A stretch of DNA of 64,000 bases from positions 60,451,704 to 60,515,703 of the forward strand of contig CM045990.1 in the NCBI GenBank assembly GCA_025175895.1, given 5' to 3'. Position 1 is the stretch's first letter. Each line of letters begins with the position of its first letter. A program made the position numbers and the translations under genes. The notes under the pieces are model-generated. The model was not told the DNA's origin and ran no database searches. It saw only the letters and a program-made list of their open reading frames with translations. This stretch comes from Wurfbainia villosa. Its lineage: Eukaryota; Streptophyta; Magnoliopsida; Zingiberales; Zingiberaceae. Positions 38,541 to 48,990 of this stretch are shown here, piece after piece.

Positions 38541-38960
38541 GAAAGTCCAAGTGGGACACTTGGCATTTGGGAAAGTCCAAGTCTTGAGTACTTGGCATAA
38601 GGGAAAGTCCAAGTGGGACACTTGGCATTTGGGAAAGTCCAAGTCTTGAGTACTTGGCATAAGGGAAAGTCCAAGTGGGACACTTAGCATTTGGGAAAGT
38701 CCAAGCATGGGTCTTGGCAATGTAAAGTCCAAGCATGGGTCTTGGCAAGGTAAAGTCCAAGTCTTGAGTACTTGGCATGGAAAGTCCAACATGGGTTTGC
38801 AAAGGAAAGGCCAAGCTTGAGTCTTGGCATTTGAGAAGTCAAAGGAGAATATTGGCGACGTAAAGTCCAAGGGTGAAGTCTTGGCGGCATAAGTCCAATG
38901 GTTGGCAGCGTAAATTCCAAGCGGAGTCTTGGCGGCGTAAATCCAATGTGCCTTGGCGGT
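38541..38960 (+). repeat. Minisatellite of about 30-bp hairpin-forming units in the D-1 5' LTR
   Basis: About 15 units beginning AAAGTCCAAG and ending TTGGCA plus a G-rich tail. Many units contain CCAAGT and ACTTGG arms around a five-base GGGAC or longer loop. Two more units precede the B-1 insertion at 11832-11888. The 3' LTR has about 14 units at 58166-58560. Minus-strand open frames of up to 190 codons here come from the repeat period and are not genes. Confidence 0.88.
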
Positions 38961-39930
38961 GTAGACACCATTAGCATGACATAGCCAATGGAAGCACCTA
39001 AAGGCTAGCGCGATGGATGAACAAGTCATGGATGACATAGATGGATCTAAGAGGCGTGAGGCTGATGGAGGTGGCTAGATGGCTTAGGTGTAGGCTAAGG
39101 GTGGTCTAGCAAGTATGGGGGCACCATACTTGGGTTAAAACCTCATGTTTGAAGTTGGAGAAAAAGACATTATGGCGGTTAGACGCCTTGAGTCCACAAG
39201 AAGAGAATGTCATTTTAGAGCAAAAATTCGGTAGATGATCGCAAGGACTACAAGACTTAGCTTTACTGACTACATAATGCCCGTGATCCGATCCACGGAT
39301 TGGGGGTCCGATGCCAATGTTGGTAGTCGATCGCAAGAGTCAATGGTTTGAGTTTCCAGCGGTGGCACTCATGATTGTCCATGATGATTGGCTATCGGTC
39401 GATCTTATGGCTGATCGACGATGGAATGACAATTGGTCGTTAAAAGTTATTTGTGGAGGGTTTCAAGCAAGCGTTTTCTTGGGCGATTTGAAGGGGAATA
39501 GTTGGTGCTTTTCCTATCCTTCAAGGCTAGTCCAAGGCAACCAAAAGCAAGCAATCCAAAGAGCATTTGTAAAGTTTTCTTTGCATAGATTGTTGTATTA
39601 TTGTTGTATTTGTGTGTCTTAATTTGTATTACTTAGTGTAATCTTTGTACGAGGTTTCTCCACCTCCGACGTGTTGTCGAGAAGGAGTTTATTGTGCTTA
39701 GTGGTGTTTGTGGCATCACTAGGGTTCGTACGAACACAATCCGTGGAGTAGGAACCGTTCGGTTCCGAACCATGTTATATTCTCATGTGATTGTGTTTTG
39801 TGTTATTGTTTTTACTATTATTATTCCGTTGTGCTAACACGATTTATTGACGCGATCATGAACGATTTCCATCAACATACGAGCAACGCGCTATTCACCC
39901 CCCCCTCTAGCGGGAGCACAGGTCCTAACA
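38541..39930 (+). repeat. 5' LTR of D-1, second part
   Basis: Starts with the right GAAAG and continues the minisatellite interrupted at 11888. It ends with CCCCCTCTAGCGGGAGCACAG and GTCCTAACA, as in the 3' LTR. The core at about 39160-39450 differs strongly from the matching block of the 3' LTR (58740-59100), lacking the CAGTCGACTG palindromes, while the flanks agree closely. Confidence 0.93.
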
Positions 39931-39932
39931 AG

Positions 39933-39944
39933 TGGTATTAGAGC
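39933..39944 (+). other. Primer-binding site of D-1
   Basis: TGGTATTAGAGC, one change (C to T) from the tRNA-Met-type TGGTATCAGAGC, two bases after the 5' LTR end. Confidence 0.9.
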
Positions 39945-40234
39945 GAGGCCGCTCTTCAAGGTTTAACAACTAAGGGTGCATGCTAGAGGGTGAAGATGAA
40001 AGTCTAAGATCAATTAGGTTGGGATATCAACACACCGATGCCCGACAATTAATATGGACGAGAAGGCTTCAATTCTTGGAAGAGAAGAATTGAAGAGTTT
40101 ATTATGATGAGAGATTTTGAGGAATGGTCCATTTTGATGGATGGATTTGAATATCCAAGAGGGCCAAGGGTGGATTCCTCAAAATGAAGAGATGGACCGA
40201 AGAGCAAGTCCAAGCATCCGAGTAAAATGATAAG

Positions 40235-40811
40235 GTGATAAAAAATTTAATTGATTTAATTCCTAACAATATCTTGTGTATGTTAGGTAATTATGTAGAT
40301 GCGAAGGAGCTATGGAGACAAGTGGCAAAGCTCAATGAAAATTTATCATCGGTCCAAGAAGAAGAAGAAGAGGAGTGCTCACCCTCTCAAGCTCAAGCAA
40401 GCACATCGCCATCTAAAGAGCTCGAGGAGTCAGAAGTTGATAGGGAGTCAACTTCCGGATAGGTGGAGGAAGTGGAAGAAGCATCCACATCAAGGATTGA
40501 GGGAGATGAGAGAACTTTCACACCGGAACATCAAGAAGAAGCTTCGACATCCGGTCAAGATGAAGAAGCTCAAAATCCGATTCCGGCACCTACAACCACC
40601 CTAGGTAACTCAAGAATGTTAATTAATAATAAAATTCATATAATATGCTTTGAGTGTAGGGAATCTGAACACTACAAGAGTAAGTGTCCAAAAAGGGTCA
40701 AGAAGGCTCAACTGGCTCCAAAAGTCAAGGATGCCGGTGCCCCAAGTCAAAAGAGCAAGGAGCATATCATATGCTTCAAGTGCAACTCAAAGGGACATTA
40801 TAGGAGTCAAT
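40235..40811 (+). pseudogene. gag: D-1 gag, first part (N-terminus decayed, split at second zinc knuckle)
   Basis: Upstream sequence (40085-40235) has Gag-like words such as FEEWSILMDGFEYP but with several frame changes. From 40235 the frame reads a short remnant with DAKELWRQ, which resembles the middle of the copia Gag core, then jumps to a Glu/Ser-rich stretch, so most of the UBN2-type core seems deleted. A stop lies at 40460-40462, after which the frame is open. A first zinc knuckle (CFECRESEHYKSKC) lies at about 40650-40691. A second (CFKCNSKGHYRSQ and a final cysteine) is cut at 40811 by A-2; its last cysteine codon lies beyond the A-2 insertion at 46319. Confidence 0.85.
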
Positions 40812-41990
40812 TGTAGGGGATCGGTATGGCCGGCTAGAGGGGGGTGAATAGCCCTCGTACGTTGGACGTCGTAAATTGCTCGTCTACAAAAGATTAGCGC
40901 AAGCGGAATATACAAATACAAAGCAAAAGACAAACAATAAAACAAACGCTAACACGATGGTATAACGTGGTTCACGGCTACGCCGCTAATCCACGGTCCC
41001 CGATTCGTCCTCGGTGAATCACTCCGTTAAACCAATCCACTAAATGGTCTCTCCTTTGCACCAAGCTAGGTGGAGGTAACCTTTACAACCAATATCACTC
41101 TTCTTACAATAGGATTGAAGTAAAGACAAGTAAGAAGAGTTTAGAGCTTGTGGGGCACTAGGAAGATCGTTTGGAGTATGAGCATTAGCCTCTCAAAGGC
41201 TCACACCCTCTCTTTTTATAGAGGGCTAACTTCTTCCGTTTGCCGCCATCACGATCGGGCCGCCATGGCTTGGCGATCGCTGTTACTACAATGGCCTCCG
41301 AACACGTCGGATCGACCGTTGTAGTCCAACGGAACCTTGGCAGATCGATGGACCTCTCACCGATCGGCCGCCTCAGAGTCGACGCGCCTACGGCCACGAG
41401 CGGTTCTGCGGGCCAGAAACCCCATTGACTACCGATCGCCGCTTTTCAAGAATGGTCCGATGTCTGGCTCGACCGCCAACGATGGCGCGATCACGCCACA
41501 ATCTACCGATCGTATACGACTCACTCGACTGAGGCTCGCGATGCCACATGGCACATCGACCGGGTGTCGAAAACCATCCACACTTGGCCAAATGGCCAAG
41601 TTTCACCTAAGAGCTACCCTTCCTCGGGTTACAATCGCTCACTCATTTCTGAGTCCTCGCCTTGAAGTTCTCTTCGCTTCGCCACGCCCCTCAGCAAAGA
41701 TCAGCTGCACGGCTGCAATGCTCCTTCCGGCGTCTCTTGCCTCAAGTCTACTTCCTCCGGCTTCACTCCAAGCTTCTCGTCCGGCTGGTCCTCGGATGCT
41801 CCAAGCGCACGGCTCGCAAAGCTATCCTTCACCGACTCAAGGCACGAGTCATGAGATGTGAAACTCGCCACGGCTCCATGTGCAATTACTAAGTCTGCGA
41901 CTTCAACGCACATATCACATCAACATATCAAACTAGCAAACCCTTTGCCACACCATCAAAACCATATCACGGCAAGAGATTGCCCTAACA
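40812..41990 (-). repeat. 3' LTR of A-2
   Basis: Starts TGTAGGGGATCGG, ends TTGCCCTAACA. The first 400 bp are almost identical to the 5' LTR by eye; the block at about 41225-41620 is not, and it lacks the CAGTCGACTG pair found at 45857-45887. Confidence 0.94.
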
Positions 41991-42003
41991 ATCTCCCCTT
42001 TTT
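41991..42003 (-). other. Polypurine tract of A-2
   Basis: Minus strand AAAAAGGGGAGAT adjoining the 3' LTR; D-1 has the same tract with one more G (57904-57917). Confidence 0.85.
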
Positions 42004-43360
42004 GATGTGTGGCAACTGCTAAAGTTAGGTAAAAACATTTGATATAAATTCTAAGGTAAGAAAGCATGTAAAGATAAACATGATATAACAACATGCAATT
42101 CCCCCTTAATCCATGAAACTCTCTATGCAAATTTTCTCCCCCTATCATATATTTCTCCCCCTAAAATATATTTCTCCCCCTAAAGTGATTAACTTAAACA
42201 TACTTATTTCTCCCCCTTTGACACCATCAAAAAGAATAACACTAACTTATAAGCTCATGGCATCAAGTATACTGGAGGAAAAATATGACAAGTTGATTTA
42301 AAATTGGGTACCACTTGTTGATGGCATCAAGTATATTTCTACCACTTGTTGTAGGTTTACAAACTGAATTCGGCCTTCAATATTCTGATTTATAGGCCAC
42401 CAGTCGACTGCTATCAGTATGGCAGTCGACTGGCACAAAGGAATCCGAATTTTTGATTTTCTGGACGAATTTCAGAAATGCATTATAAATTCCAGAAAAT
42501 TCTAAAAATCATGAAATTTGGGGAACATATTTCTATTAAGTATATCTATCAAGGAAAAATAGTTTTTCATGAAAACTCATTATATTTTCTTGTTTTTGCC
42601 AAAAATCCAAACACTTGAAAAACCACTAGTTTTTGATTATTCTAGTATCAAGTTAGCTACCTAGTTTTGCATCCAATTGTTTCAAAACATGAATACATGT
42701 ATTTTAAGGTAAGAAATTGTTTTGAAAACATATGAAATATCCAACCATGATCTTTGGGCAATATGTCTATGAATTAAACATAAGCCTTCCCCATGATTGG
42801 TCTATTATTGTTATTTTGATACTTTAAATGACCATCTAAATGCCATAGGCATTAGTGGACATTTGTATCATCCTAATATCTCACCCATGCTAAGTTTGCA
42901 ATCAAGTTAGCCTATAGTGAGTGTGAGATGTATCCTAGGGGGTATTTGTATATACTTAACCCATATATTCATGCAATTCTATCATGGTTAAGTATCAACC
43001 TAACATTCTACATGATCATAATGACATATATCAATCAATTCTACATTATGATCATGAAACTCATGTATCCATCAAATAATAGTCATGCATTAGGTATTAT
43101 ATGATGATAATAAACAAATTATCACCTAAAGCATGATTTAACCCTATTTCTCATGATAACATGCCAAATATCAAAATCATAAATCATGATTTAAAACATA
43201 CATAGGAATTACATCAATCATCATGATTTAAGCATTATTACCTATTTATGGGCACGTTATCATCACCCAACACTATCAAAAAAAATGTTGTCCCGTCATC
43301 CTAAGTCATCCAAAATATGATATAGGTCAAGTTCATATGGTTGACTACCCTAGGGGTTTT
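42004..43360 (-). other. 3' non-coding region of A-2 with extra purine tracts and a palindrome pair
   Basis: No gene seen. Four further AGGGGGAGAAA tracts (minus strand) occur at 42133-42143, 42152-42162, 42171-42181 and 42207-42217. Two CAGTCGACTG palindromes lie at 42401-42410 and 42423-42432. The remainder is AT-rich with many ATCATGAT-type words. Multiple purine tracts upstream of the 3' LTR are a described Sirevirus trait. Confidence 0.78.
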
Positions 43361-45079
43361 CTAACCCTTAAGAATGGATTTTGGAACCCAAAATAGATTC
43401 TTTCCTATTGGGTTCACTAAATACTCCTTGGGGATCCATTTTCTAGCTATTGCTTTCTTTTTATCTTGTCCCCTAGCTATTAGGCATTTATAGGCCTTTT
43501 CATTTTTCTTTTCTTTGTATCCTAGGCCTTTCTTGTCGAAACTAGCTCTTTGGCTCCCTAAGATCATATTTAAGGTGTTGGAGCCAATTGTGAATTTCTC
43601 TAGGGCTTTGGTTAAGTAATCTACCTTTTCCCTTAATGCCCTATTTTCCTCTATGCATGCATCATTAACATTTAAAGGCATATAATCATGTGAGCATGCA
43701 TCATCTAAGCTAGAAGAAATATTATCATTTAAGCATGCCTTTTCTAATTTTTGTTCTAATTCCTTAATTTGTTCAAGCATGCATTTATTTTTCTTCTTTG
43801 CCCTAAATAAATCCTTAGTTAAACTAGAAATCATAGAAACTATTTTACTAGGTGAGAGATTGGTTACCATAGTTTCCATGTCCTCTTCTTCTTCGGATGA
43901 TGAGGATGATGAAACTCCCCCTTCACTTGAGCTCTCTCCTCTTGAGCTTGAACCTTCATTTTCGGAGGAAGAGCAATCCGAGTCATCAAAGGCCATCAAG
44001 GCCAAATTGGTGACAAAGGCATTCTCCTCATCCGATGATGATGAGGAGGATGAGGATGGGTCATCCCAAGTCCTTGCCTTTAGAGCTTTGGTCTTCCCCT
44101 TTTCTTTTGTCTTCTTTTCTTCTTCCTTTCTCTTGCTCCCCTTCTTCTTCTTCCTCTTCTCTTCTTTCTTTTTCTTCTCTTCTTTGCTTTTGTTTAGGAG
44201 AGGACAATTGTCCCTTATGTGTCCCTCTCCTTGGCAATTGTAGCATATGACCTTCCCCCTTGGTCTTCTACTCCTATCATTAGATTTATCAAATCTAAAA
44301 TTCTTAAATACACGCCTCACCTTCCTTACCATGTAGGCTTCTTTGGTGCTATCCATGGAGGAGGAGGAGGCTTCATCGGATGAGGAGGAGGGGACTTCTA
44401 TCTTCTTCTTCCCCTTGTTTGCCATCAAGGCTACTCCTCTTGAGGGTTGAATTCTAGGCTCCTCTTGTATTCCTTCAAGCCTAGTTTCGTGAAGCTCCAT
44501 GGTTGAAAAGAATTCCTCCAAGGTGCTCACTTCTAGGTTCTTGGAGATATAAAATGAGTCCACCATGGAGCTCCATTTTGAGGGCCGGGGAAAGGCATCT
44601 ATGGCCTTCATTACCATATCCCGGTTTGATAGCTTCTCACCTACACTTGTTAGCCCAATTAAAATTTCTTTAAACCTAGAGTGTAGTGAGGTTACCTTTT
44701 CTCCCTTTTCTAATTTTATATTGGATAGTTGGGAGCGGAGGAGATCTCTCCTTGCTAGCTTTGCCTCGGATGTGCCTTCATGAAGCTCAATTAGCTTCTC
44801 CCACATCTCCTTGGCGCTTAGGCATTCTCCTATTCGGTTGATTTCTTGTTGGGGGAGCACATTGTAGAGATGGTGCTTGGCTTTGGAGTTTGCAAGGTGC
44901 TCCTCTCTTTGCCTCTTGGTCCACCTAGATTTCTCTATTGGCTTCCCCTCTTCATCCCTAGGCAAAACGAAACCGGATTCCATTGTAATCATTATATCAA
45001 AATCTTTGAAAAATACCTCCATTTGCTTCTTCCACCGAATTCTCCTTCAAACTCGAGGATGGATGTTGGAGCCGGCCAT
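43361..45079 (-). CDS. gag: Gag of A-2 (copia/Sirevirus type), long intact frame
   Basis: Intact frame of 553 codons from the ATG at 45022 to the stop at 43361. The ancestral start (as in A-1) would be the ATG at 45077-45079; here two small losses between them (2 and 4 bases, net 6) put a TGA in frame at codon 11, so translation probably begins at 45022 and lacks the first 19 or so residues. Domains by residue of the 553-aa frame: UBN2-type Gag core about 40-190, CX2CX4HX4C zinc knuckle at 260-273 (44204-44245), Lys-rich 277-320, Ser/acidic 325-400, coiled-coil-like 420-500, and FWVPKS at the C-terminus. The N-terminal core probably multimerises and the knuckle binds RNA. No protease domain follows. 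Confidence 0.88.
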
Positions 45080-45129
45080 TTTTGATGTAGGGCTTGTTGC
45101 GGCGGTTAGTCCGGTGACAAGCTTTCCTT

Positions 45130-45142
45130 GGCTCTGATACCA
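45130..45142 (-). other. Primer-binding site of A-2
   Basis: Minus strand TGGTATCAGAGCC, perfect tRNA-Met type, two bases from the 5' LTR. Confidence 0.94.
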
Positions 45143-45144
45143 CT

Positions 45145-46318
45145 TGTAGGGGATCGGTATGGCCGGCTAGAGGGGGGTGAATAGCCCTCGTACGTTGGAC
45201 GTCGTAAATTGCTCGTCTACAAAAGATTAGCGCAAGCGGAATATACAAATACAAAGCAAAAGACAAACAATAAAACAAACGCTAACACGATGGTATAACG
45301 TGGTTCACGGCTACGCCGCTAATCCACGGTCCCCGATTCGTCCTCGGTGAATCACTCCATTAAACCAATCCACTAAATGGTCTCTCCTTTGCACTAAGCT
45401 AGGTGGAGGTAACCTTTACAACCAAGATCACTCTTCTTACAATAGGATTGAAGTAAAGACAAGTAAGAAGAGTTTAGAGCTTGTGGGGCACTAGGAAGAT
45501 CGTTTGGAGTATGAGCATTAGCCTCTCAAAGGCTCACACCCTCTCTTATTATAGAGAGGGCTAACATCTTCCCGATGGCCGCCATCACCGATCACGCCTC
45601 GGTAGTCGATCGTCGTTACTACAACGGCCTCCGAACACGCCGGATCCCGACCGTGTAGTTCAACGGAACTCTTGGCCGACCGATGGACCTCATCATCGCC
45701 GCTCCGTAGTCGACCGCCATCGGCTACGAGCGCGTGGTCGAAACCCCATTGACTACCGATCACGCCAAGAATGATCGATGGTCTGGCTGATCGCCACGAT
45801 GGCGATCGCTAGCCACAATCCATCGATCAGATACCATGAACTCACTCGACTCAGAGCAGTCGACTGCCATGACATGGCAGTCGACTGGTGTCTGGAAAAC
45901 CCATCCGACACTTGGCCAAATGGCCAAGTTTCACCTAAGAGCTACCCTTCCCCGGGTTACAATCGCTCACTCTCATTTCTGAGTCCTCGCCTTCGTTCTC
46001 TCGTTCTCGGCCACGCCCTCAAAGATCGCGACGGCTCGCAATGCTCCTTCGCCTCTTGCCTCGAAGTCTACTTCCTCCGGCTTCACTCCAAGCTTCTCGT
46101 CCGGCGGTCCCTCGGATGCTCCAAGCGCACGGCTTCCGCAAAGCTATCCTTCACCGACTCAAGGCACGAGTCATGAGATGTGAAACTCGCCATGGCTCCA
46201 TGTGCGAATTACTAAGTCCTACACGACTTCAACGCACATATCACATCAACATATCAAACTAACTTAAACCCTTTGCCACACCATCAAAACCATATTACGG
46301 CAAGAGATTGCCCTAACA
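45145..46318 (-). repeat. 5' LTR of A-2
   Basis: Starts TGTAGGGGATCGG, ends TTGCCCTAACA, followed by TCAAT. CAGTCGACTG palindromes lie at 45857-45866 and 45878-45887, 21 bp apart. The TATA position reads TATAATA on the minus strand near 45545-45551. Confidence 0.94.
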
Positions 46319-46479
46319 TCAATGCCCTAGGGGGAAGAAGAAGGGGAAAGAAGGAGCATTACAAGTAGGGGGAGCTTCTATAGCAAACCCTAAGGTATAT
46401 TTAAACAATTCTCATTCCTTAAATTATAGTAAAAAGCATGATAGAAATAATTTTAGTAATCTTGCTATTTATCATAAAG
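46319..46479 (+). pseudogene. gag: D-1 gag, middle part between A-2 and E-2
   Basis: A 161-bp island. It starts with the right TCAAT of A-2, supplies the end of the second zinc knuckle and a Lys/Gly-rich tail, and reads on in the same frame through a VGGASIANPKVYLNN block to a IYHK block. It ends with TAAAG, the left target duplication of E-2. Confidence 0.88.
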
Positions 46480-48117
46480 TGTTAGTGAAAGCCCTAGAGT
46501 CAATCATGTGATGATTGTTGTATGGACTTTAATCATTCCCAGTCAAGTATTAACATTCAGCGACAATGTTAATGCGTAGAGACTAGAATGTAGGTCAACA
46601 CGATAACTTGATCTCACAAGTCATGGATATGAGATATCAAGTTGACACATGGGTATGCATTGGAGAATGTATACTGAATGACCCGCCATGAGAAAGTATC
46701 ATGGATCGTTATATGAGTGTCATATACTTTCTCATGTGGCTATTAGTATGACTAATAGTCCTTAGACCTGAAGTCACCATGGTTCCCTACATAAGGAGTT
46801 GCATACTTTGGCTTCGTCAAACGTCACCCGTAAATAGGTGGACTATAAAGGCGATTACTGGGTATGTAACAAATTATGCAGAGGGATGTGAGTGATGTAG
46901 ATGGGATCTATCCCTCCTATATAACTGGAGTGACATCGTTATTCTTGATAGAGTGAGACCACGAAGTGCATGGCCATGCCCAAATGAGTCAATATGAGAT
47001 ATTAAGCTCATTTGATTAGAGTGAGTCTACTTGGAGTTCAAGATATAGATTGTACCGAGGATGACATGGTCTATGCCTCAATTGGTCAATCTAGATGTCA
47101 AGGATAGAGGGACATTGTCACATATTGTGAGAGTCACAATTAGTAGTCACAAAGGTGATGTTTGATCTCAACATTCTTGTAACTTGGGTAGCAATGATGT
47201 GTTGCTAGATATCGCTCATTTCTTATGTTCCTAAATCGGTTTAGGAGCATTGCCAATGTTACAAGAACCTATAGGGTCACACACAAAGGGAAATTAGATG
47301 GCGATAAGGTTCATATGATGAACCATGAGGTTAGGTTCATGGGATGAACCAAATTGGATTAAGAGTAATCCAAATTAGACTAATTGAGTTATAATCAATT
47401 TGATTCAAGGGTTGAATGAGTCTAATTTAGATTTGATTCATTGAGTTAATTTAATTTAATGAATAGAGATTCATTAAATCAAATTGACTTGAATCAAGTG
47501 GTTAGATTTGATCAACCATGGGAGATAATAGGTCATGTTTGACTTGACTTGAGAGGGAAGATGAATGGTCAATTTTGACTTGACCAATTGCCATGTCATG
47601 GTGACTTGGCATGGGGCCGGCCAATGATGATGCTTCACATCATCATGGACACATCATGGGGTGCCACCTCATGAGGGAGACCAAGAGCCATTGGTTCTTG
47701 GAGTTACATGCATGCATGTAACCCCCTTATAGTGGGTTATGAAAGTGTGAAGTTAAGTTGTGTAACTTCATCTTCTTCCTTGGTTCTTCATCTCTTGCTC
47801 TCCCAATCCTTCTTGGCCAAAATTTCCATGAGTGCTAGCACACTCTAGGTTGAGTTTCTCCACCATTTGTCCGTGTGGATACCAATAGAGGAGTGTACAC
47901 TTGACACTCTTGAGTTCCGGCAAGCTTTTGGACGAGCGGGATAAGCGAAGGGCGTCGCTACCAGGGTAACACTTTCAACTTCTAGATCTAAGGTAGATCT
48001 AGGTTTACTTAGCACATACATGTTTTTATTTTAATATATCTTCGCACGGATCCGTGGTCGGACTTCCGGGGTTTCCGCAACACAAAAAGCGGTTTTTACG
48101 GCTCGGAAAGTCCAATA
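46480..48117 (+). repeat. 5' LTR of E-2 with 156-bp deletion
   Basis: Starts TGTTAGTGAAAGCCC. It is 156 bp shorter than the 3' LTR because of one gap at 46530/46531 (corresponding to about 53545-53700). The end reads TCCAATA where the 3' LTR has TCCAACA, so the terminal CA is changed to TA. The 20-bp palindrome is at 47703-47722. Confidence 0.93.
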
Positions 48118-48118
48118 G

Positions 48119-48131
48119 TGGTATCAGAGCC
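48119..48131 (+). other. Primer-binding site of E-2
   Basis: TGGTATCAGAGCC, perfect tRNA-Met type, one base after the LTR. Confidence 0.94.
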
Positions 48132-48926
48132 ACGTGCAAAGCATGTATGTGTTTCGTTGGTGTAGTTTGGTATCAGATATAAAAATTACATATTTTTATG
48201 TTTCTGTAAATTTCCTATTTTTATTGAATTTTTCGGTATTTTTCTCGAAGAGTCGAAGCAACGACTGTTGGGACACTTGTAGGCTTCAACTATTGAGAAA
48301 AACTCTCCGAAACGGCGAGTTCTCGCTTTAGGTTTTTGGGACAGCGACTTAAGTCACTGTAAGATCATAGTAGGGACACTCACAAAGTTTATTTTGCGAG
48401 TAGGGGCGCTGGCCCTATCCCCGAATGGGGCCTTGTCCCGCGATCGCGCCCGGAAACCGCTTAGCGGGACCGTTTCGGAGGGGTGACTCATAAAATTGAA
48501 AAAATAGAAAAAATTATAGAAATTTTCTGTAAAAATACATAATTTAGAATTATGTATAATTATGTGATTGTCATGGCCCAATAACCCCAATTTGATTGGA
48601 CGTTAATGTGTCGTAATTCATAATACGGCCTGCGTGTCATTTTTGTGGTTGTGTGTGTTATGTAGTGTATGCGACCTGTGCGTCGTGCCTCTTCTTTTGA
48701 AATTCTAGTTGTAAATAGTTTTAGACTCGAATGTAACTCGAGTTTCATATTTATAATGTACATAATAGAGCAGTGGAAATTCCACTTCTAGACGAAGTTA
48801 AGAGAAGTGTGCCGATGACACATGGAGGTCAAAGGAAGCAATTGGAGAAGCCGCTAGCACTAGGTTGACCGTCCGATCTTCTCATTGGCTTGAGAAGATC
48901 GTAGTAGGGCCATGACCACATCATAG

Positions 48927-48990
<64 letters not shown>

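Larger units (their letters stand above)
40812..46318 (-). mobile_element. Element A-2: complete gag-only Sirevirus-like LTR retrotransposon
   Basis: 3' LTR 40812-41990, purine tracts, 3' non-coding region, gag, primer site, 5' LTR 45145-46318. Flanked by TCAAT at 40807-40811 and 46319-46323. The whole element is 5.5 kb with about 3.15 kb of internal sequence and no pol. The insertion point is within the second zinc knuckle of D-1 Gag. It must depend on enzymes from another element; TR-GAG is the term I know for such elements. Confidence 0.96.

Noticed and set aside
38541..38960. CRISPR-like array of regular repeats
   Set aside because: Units are contiguous variants without unique spacers, inside an LTR of a plant element; no cas-like gene is present.
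38384..39038. Minus-strand open frames of 99-190 codons with repeated LGLSQMP and WTFP words (also 58093-58643)
   Set aside because: They are the minus-strand reading of the D LTR minisatellite, whose unit length keeps a frame open. No start context, no homology and no conservation outside the repeat.
39900..39912. Telomere- or satellite-like C-run at the D LTR end
   Set aside because: The CCCCCC run belongs to the conserved GCTATTCACCCCCC motif of the Sirevirus-like U5 end and occurs once per LTR.
40812..46318. A-2 as an intron-like interruption of a host gene
   Set aside because: The exact TCAAT duplication and LTR ends show insertion, and the split gene is itself a retrotransposon gag.
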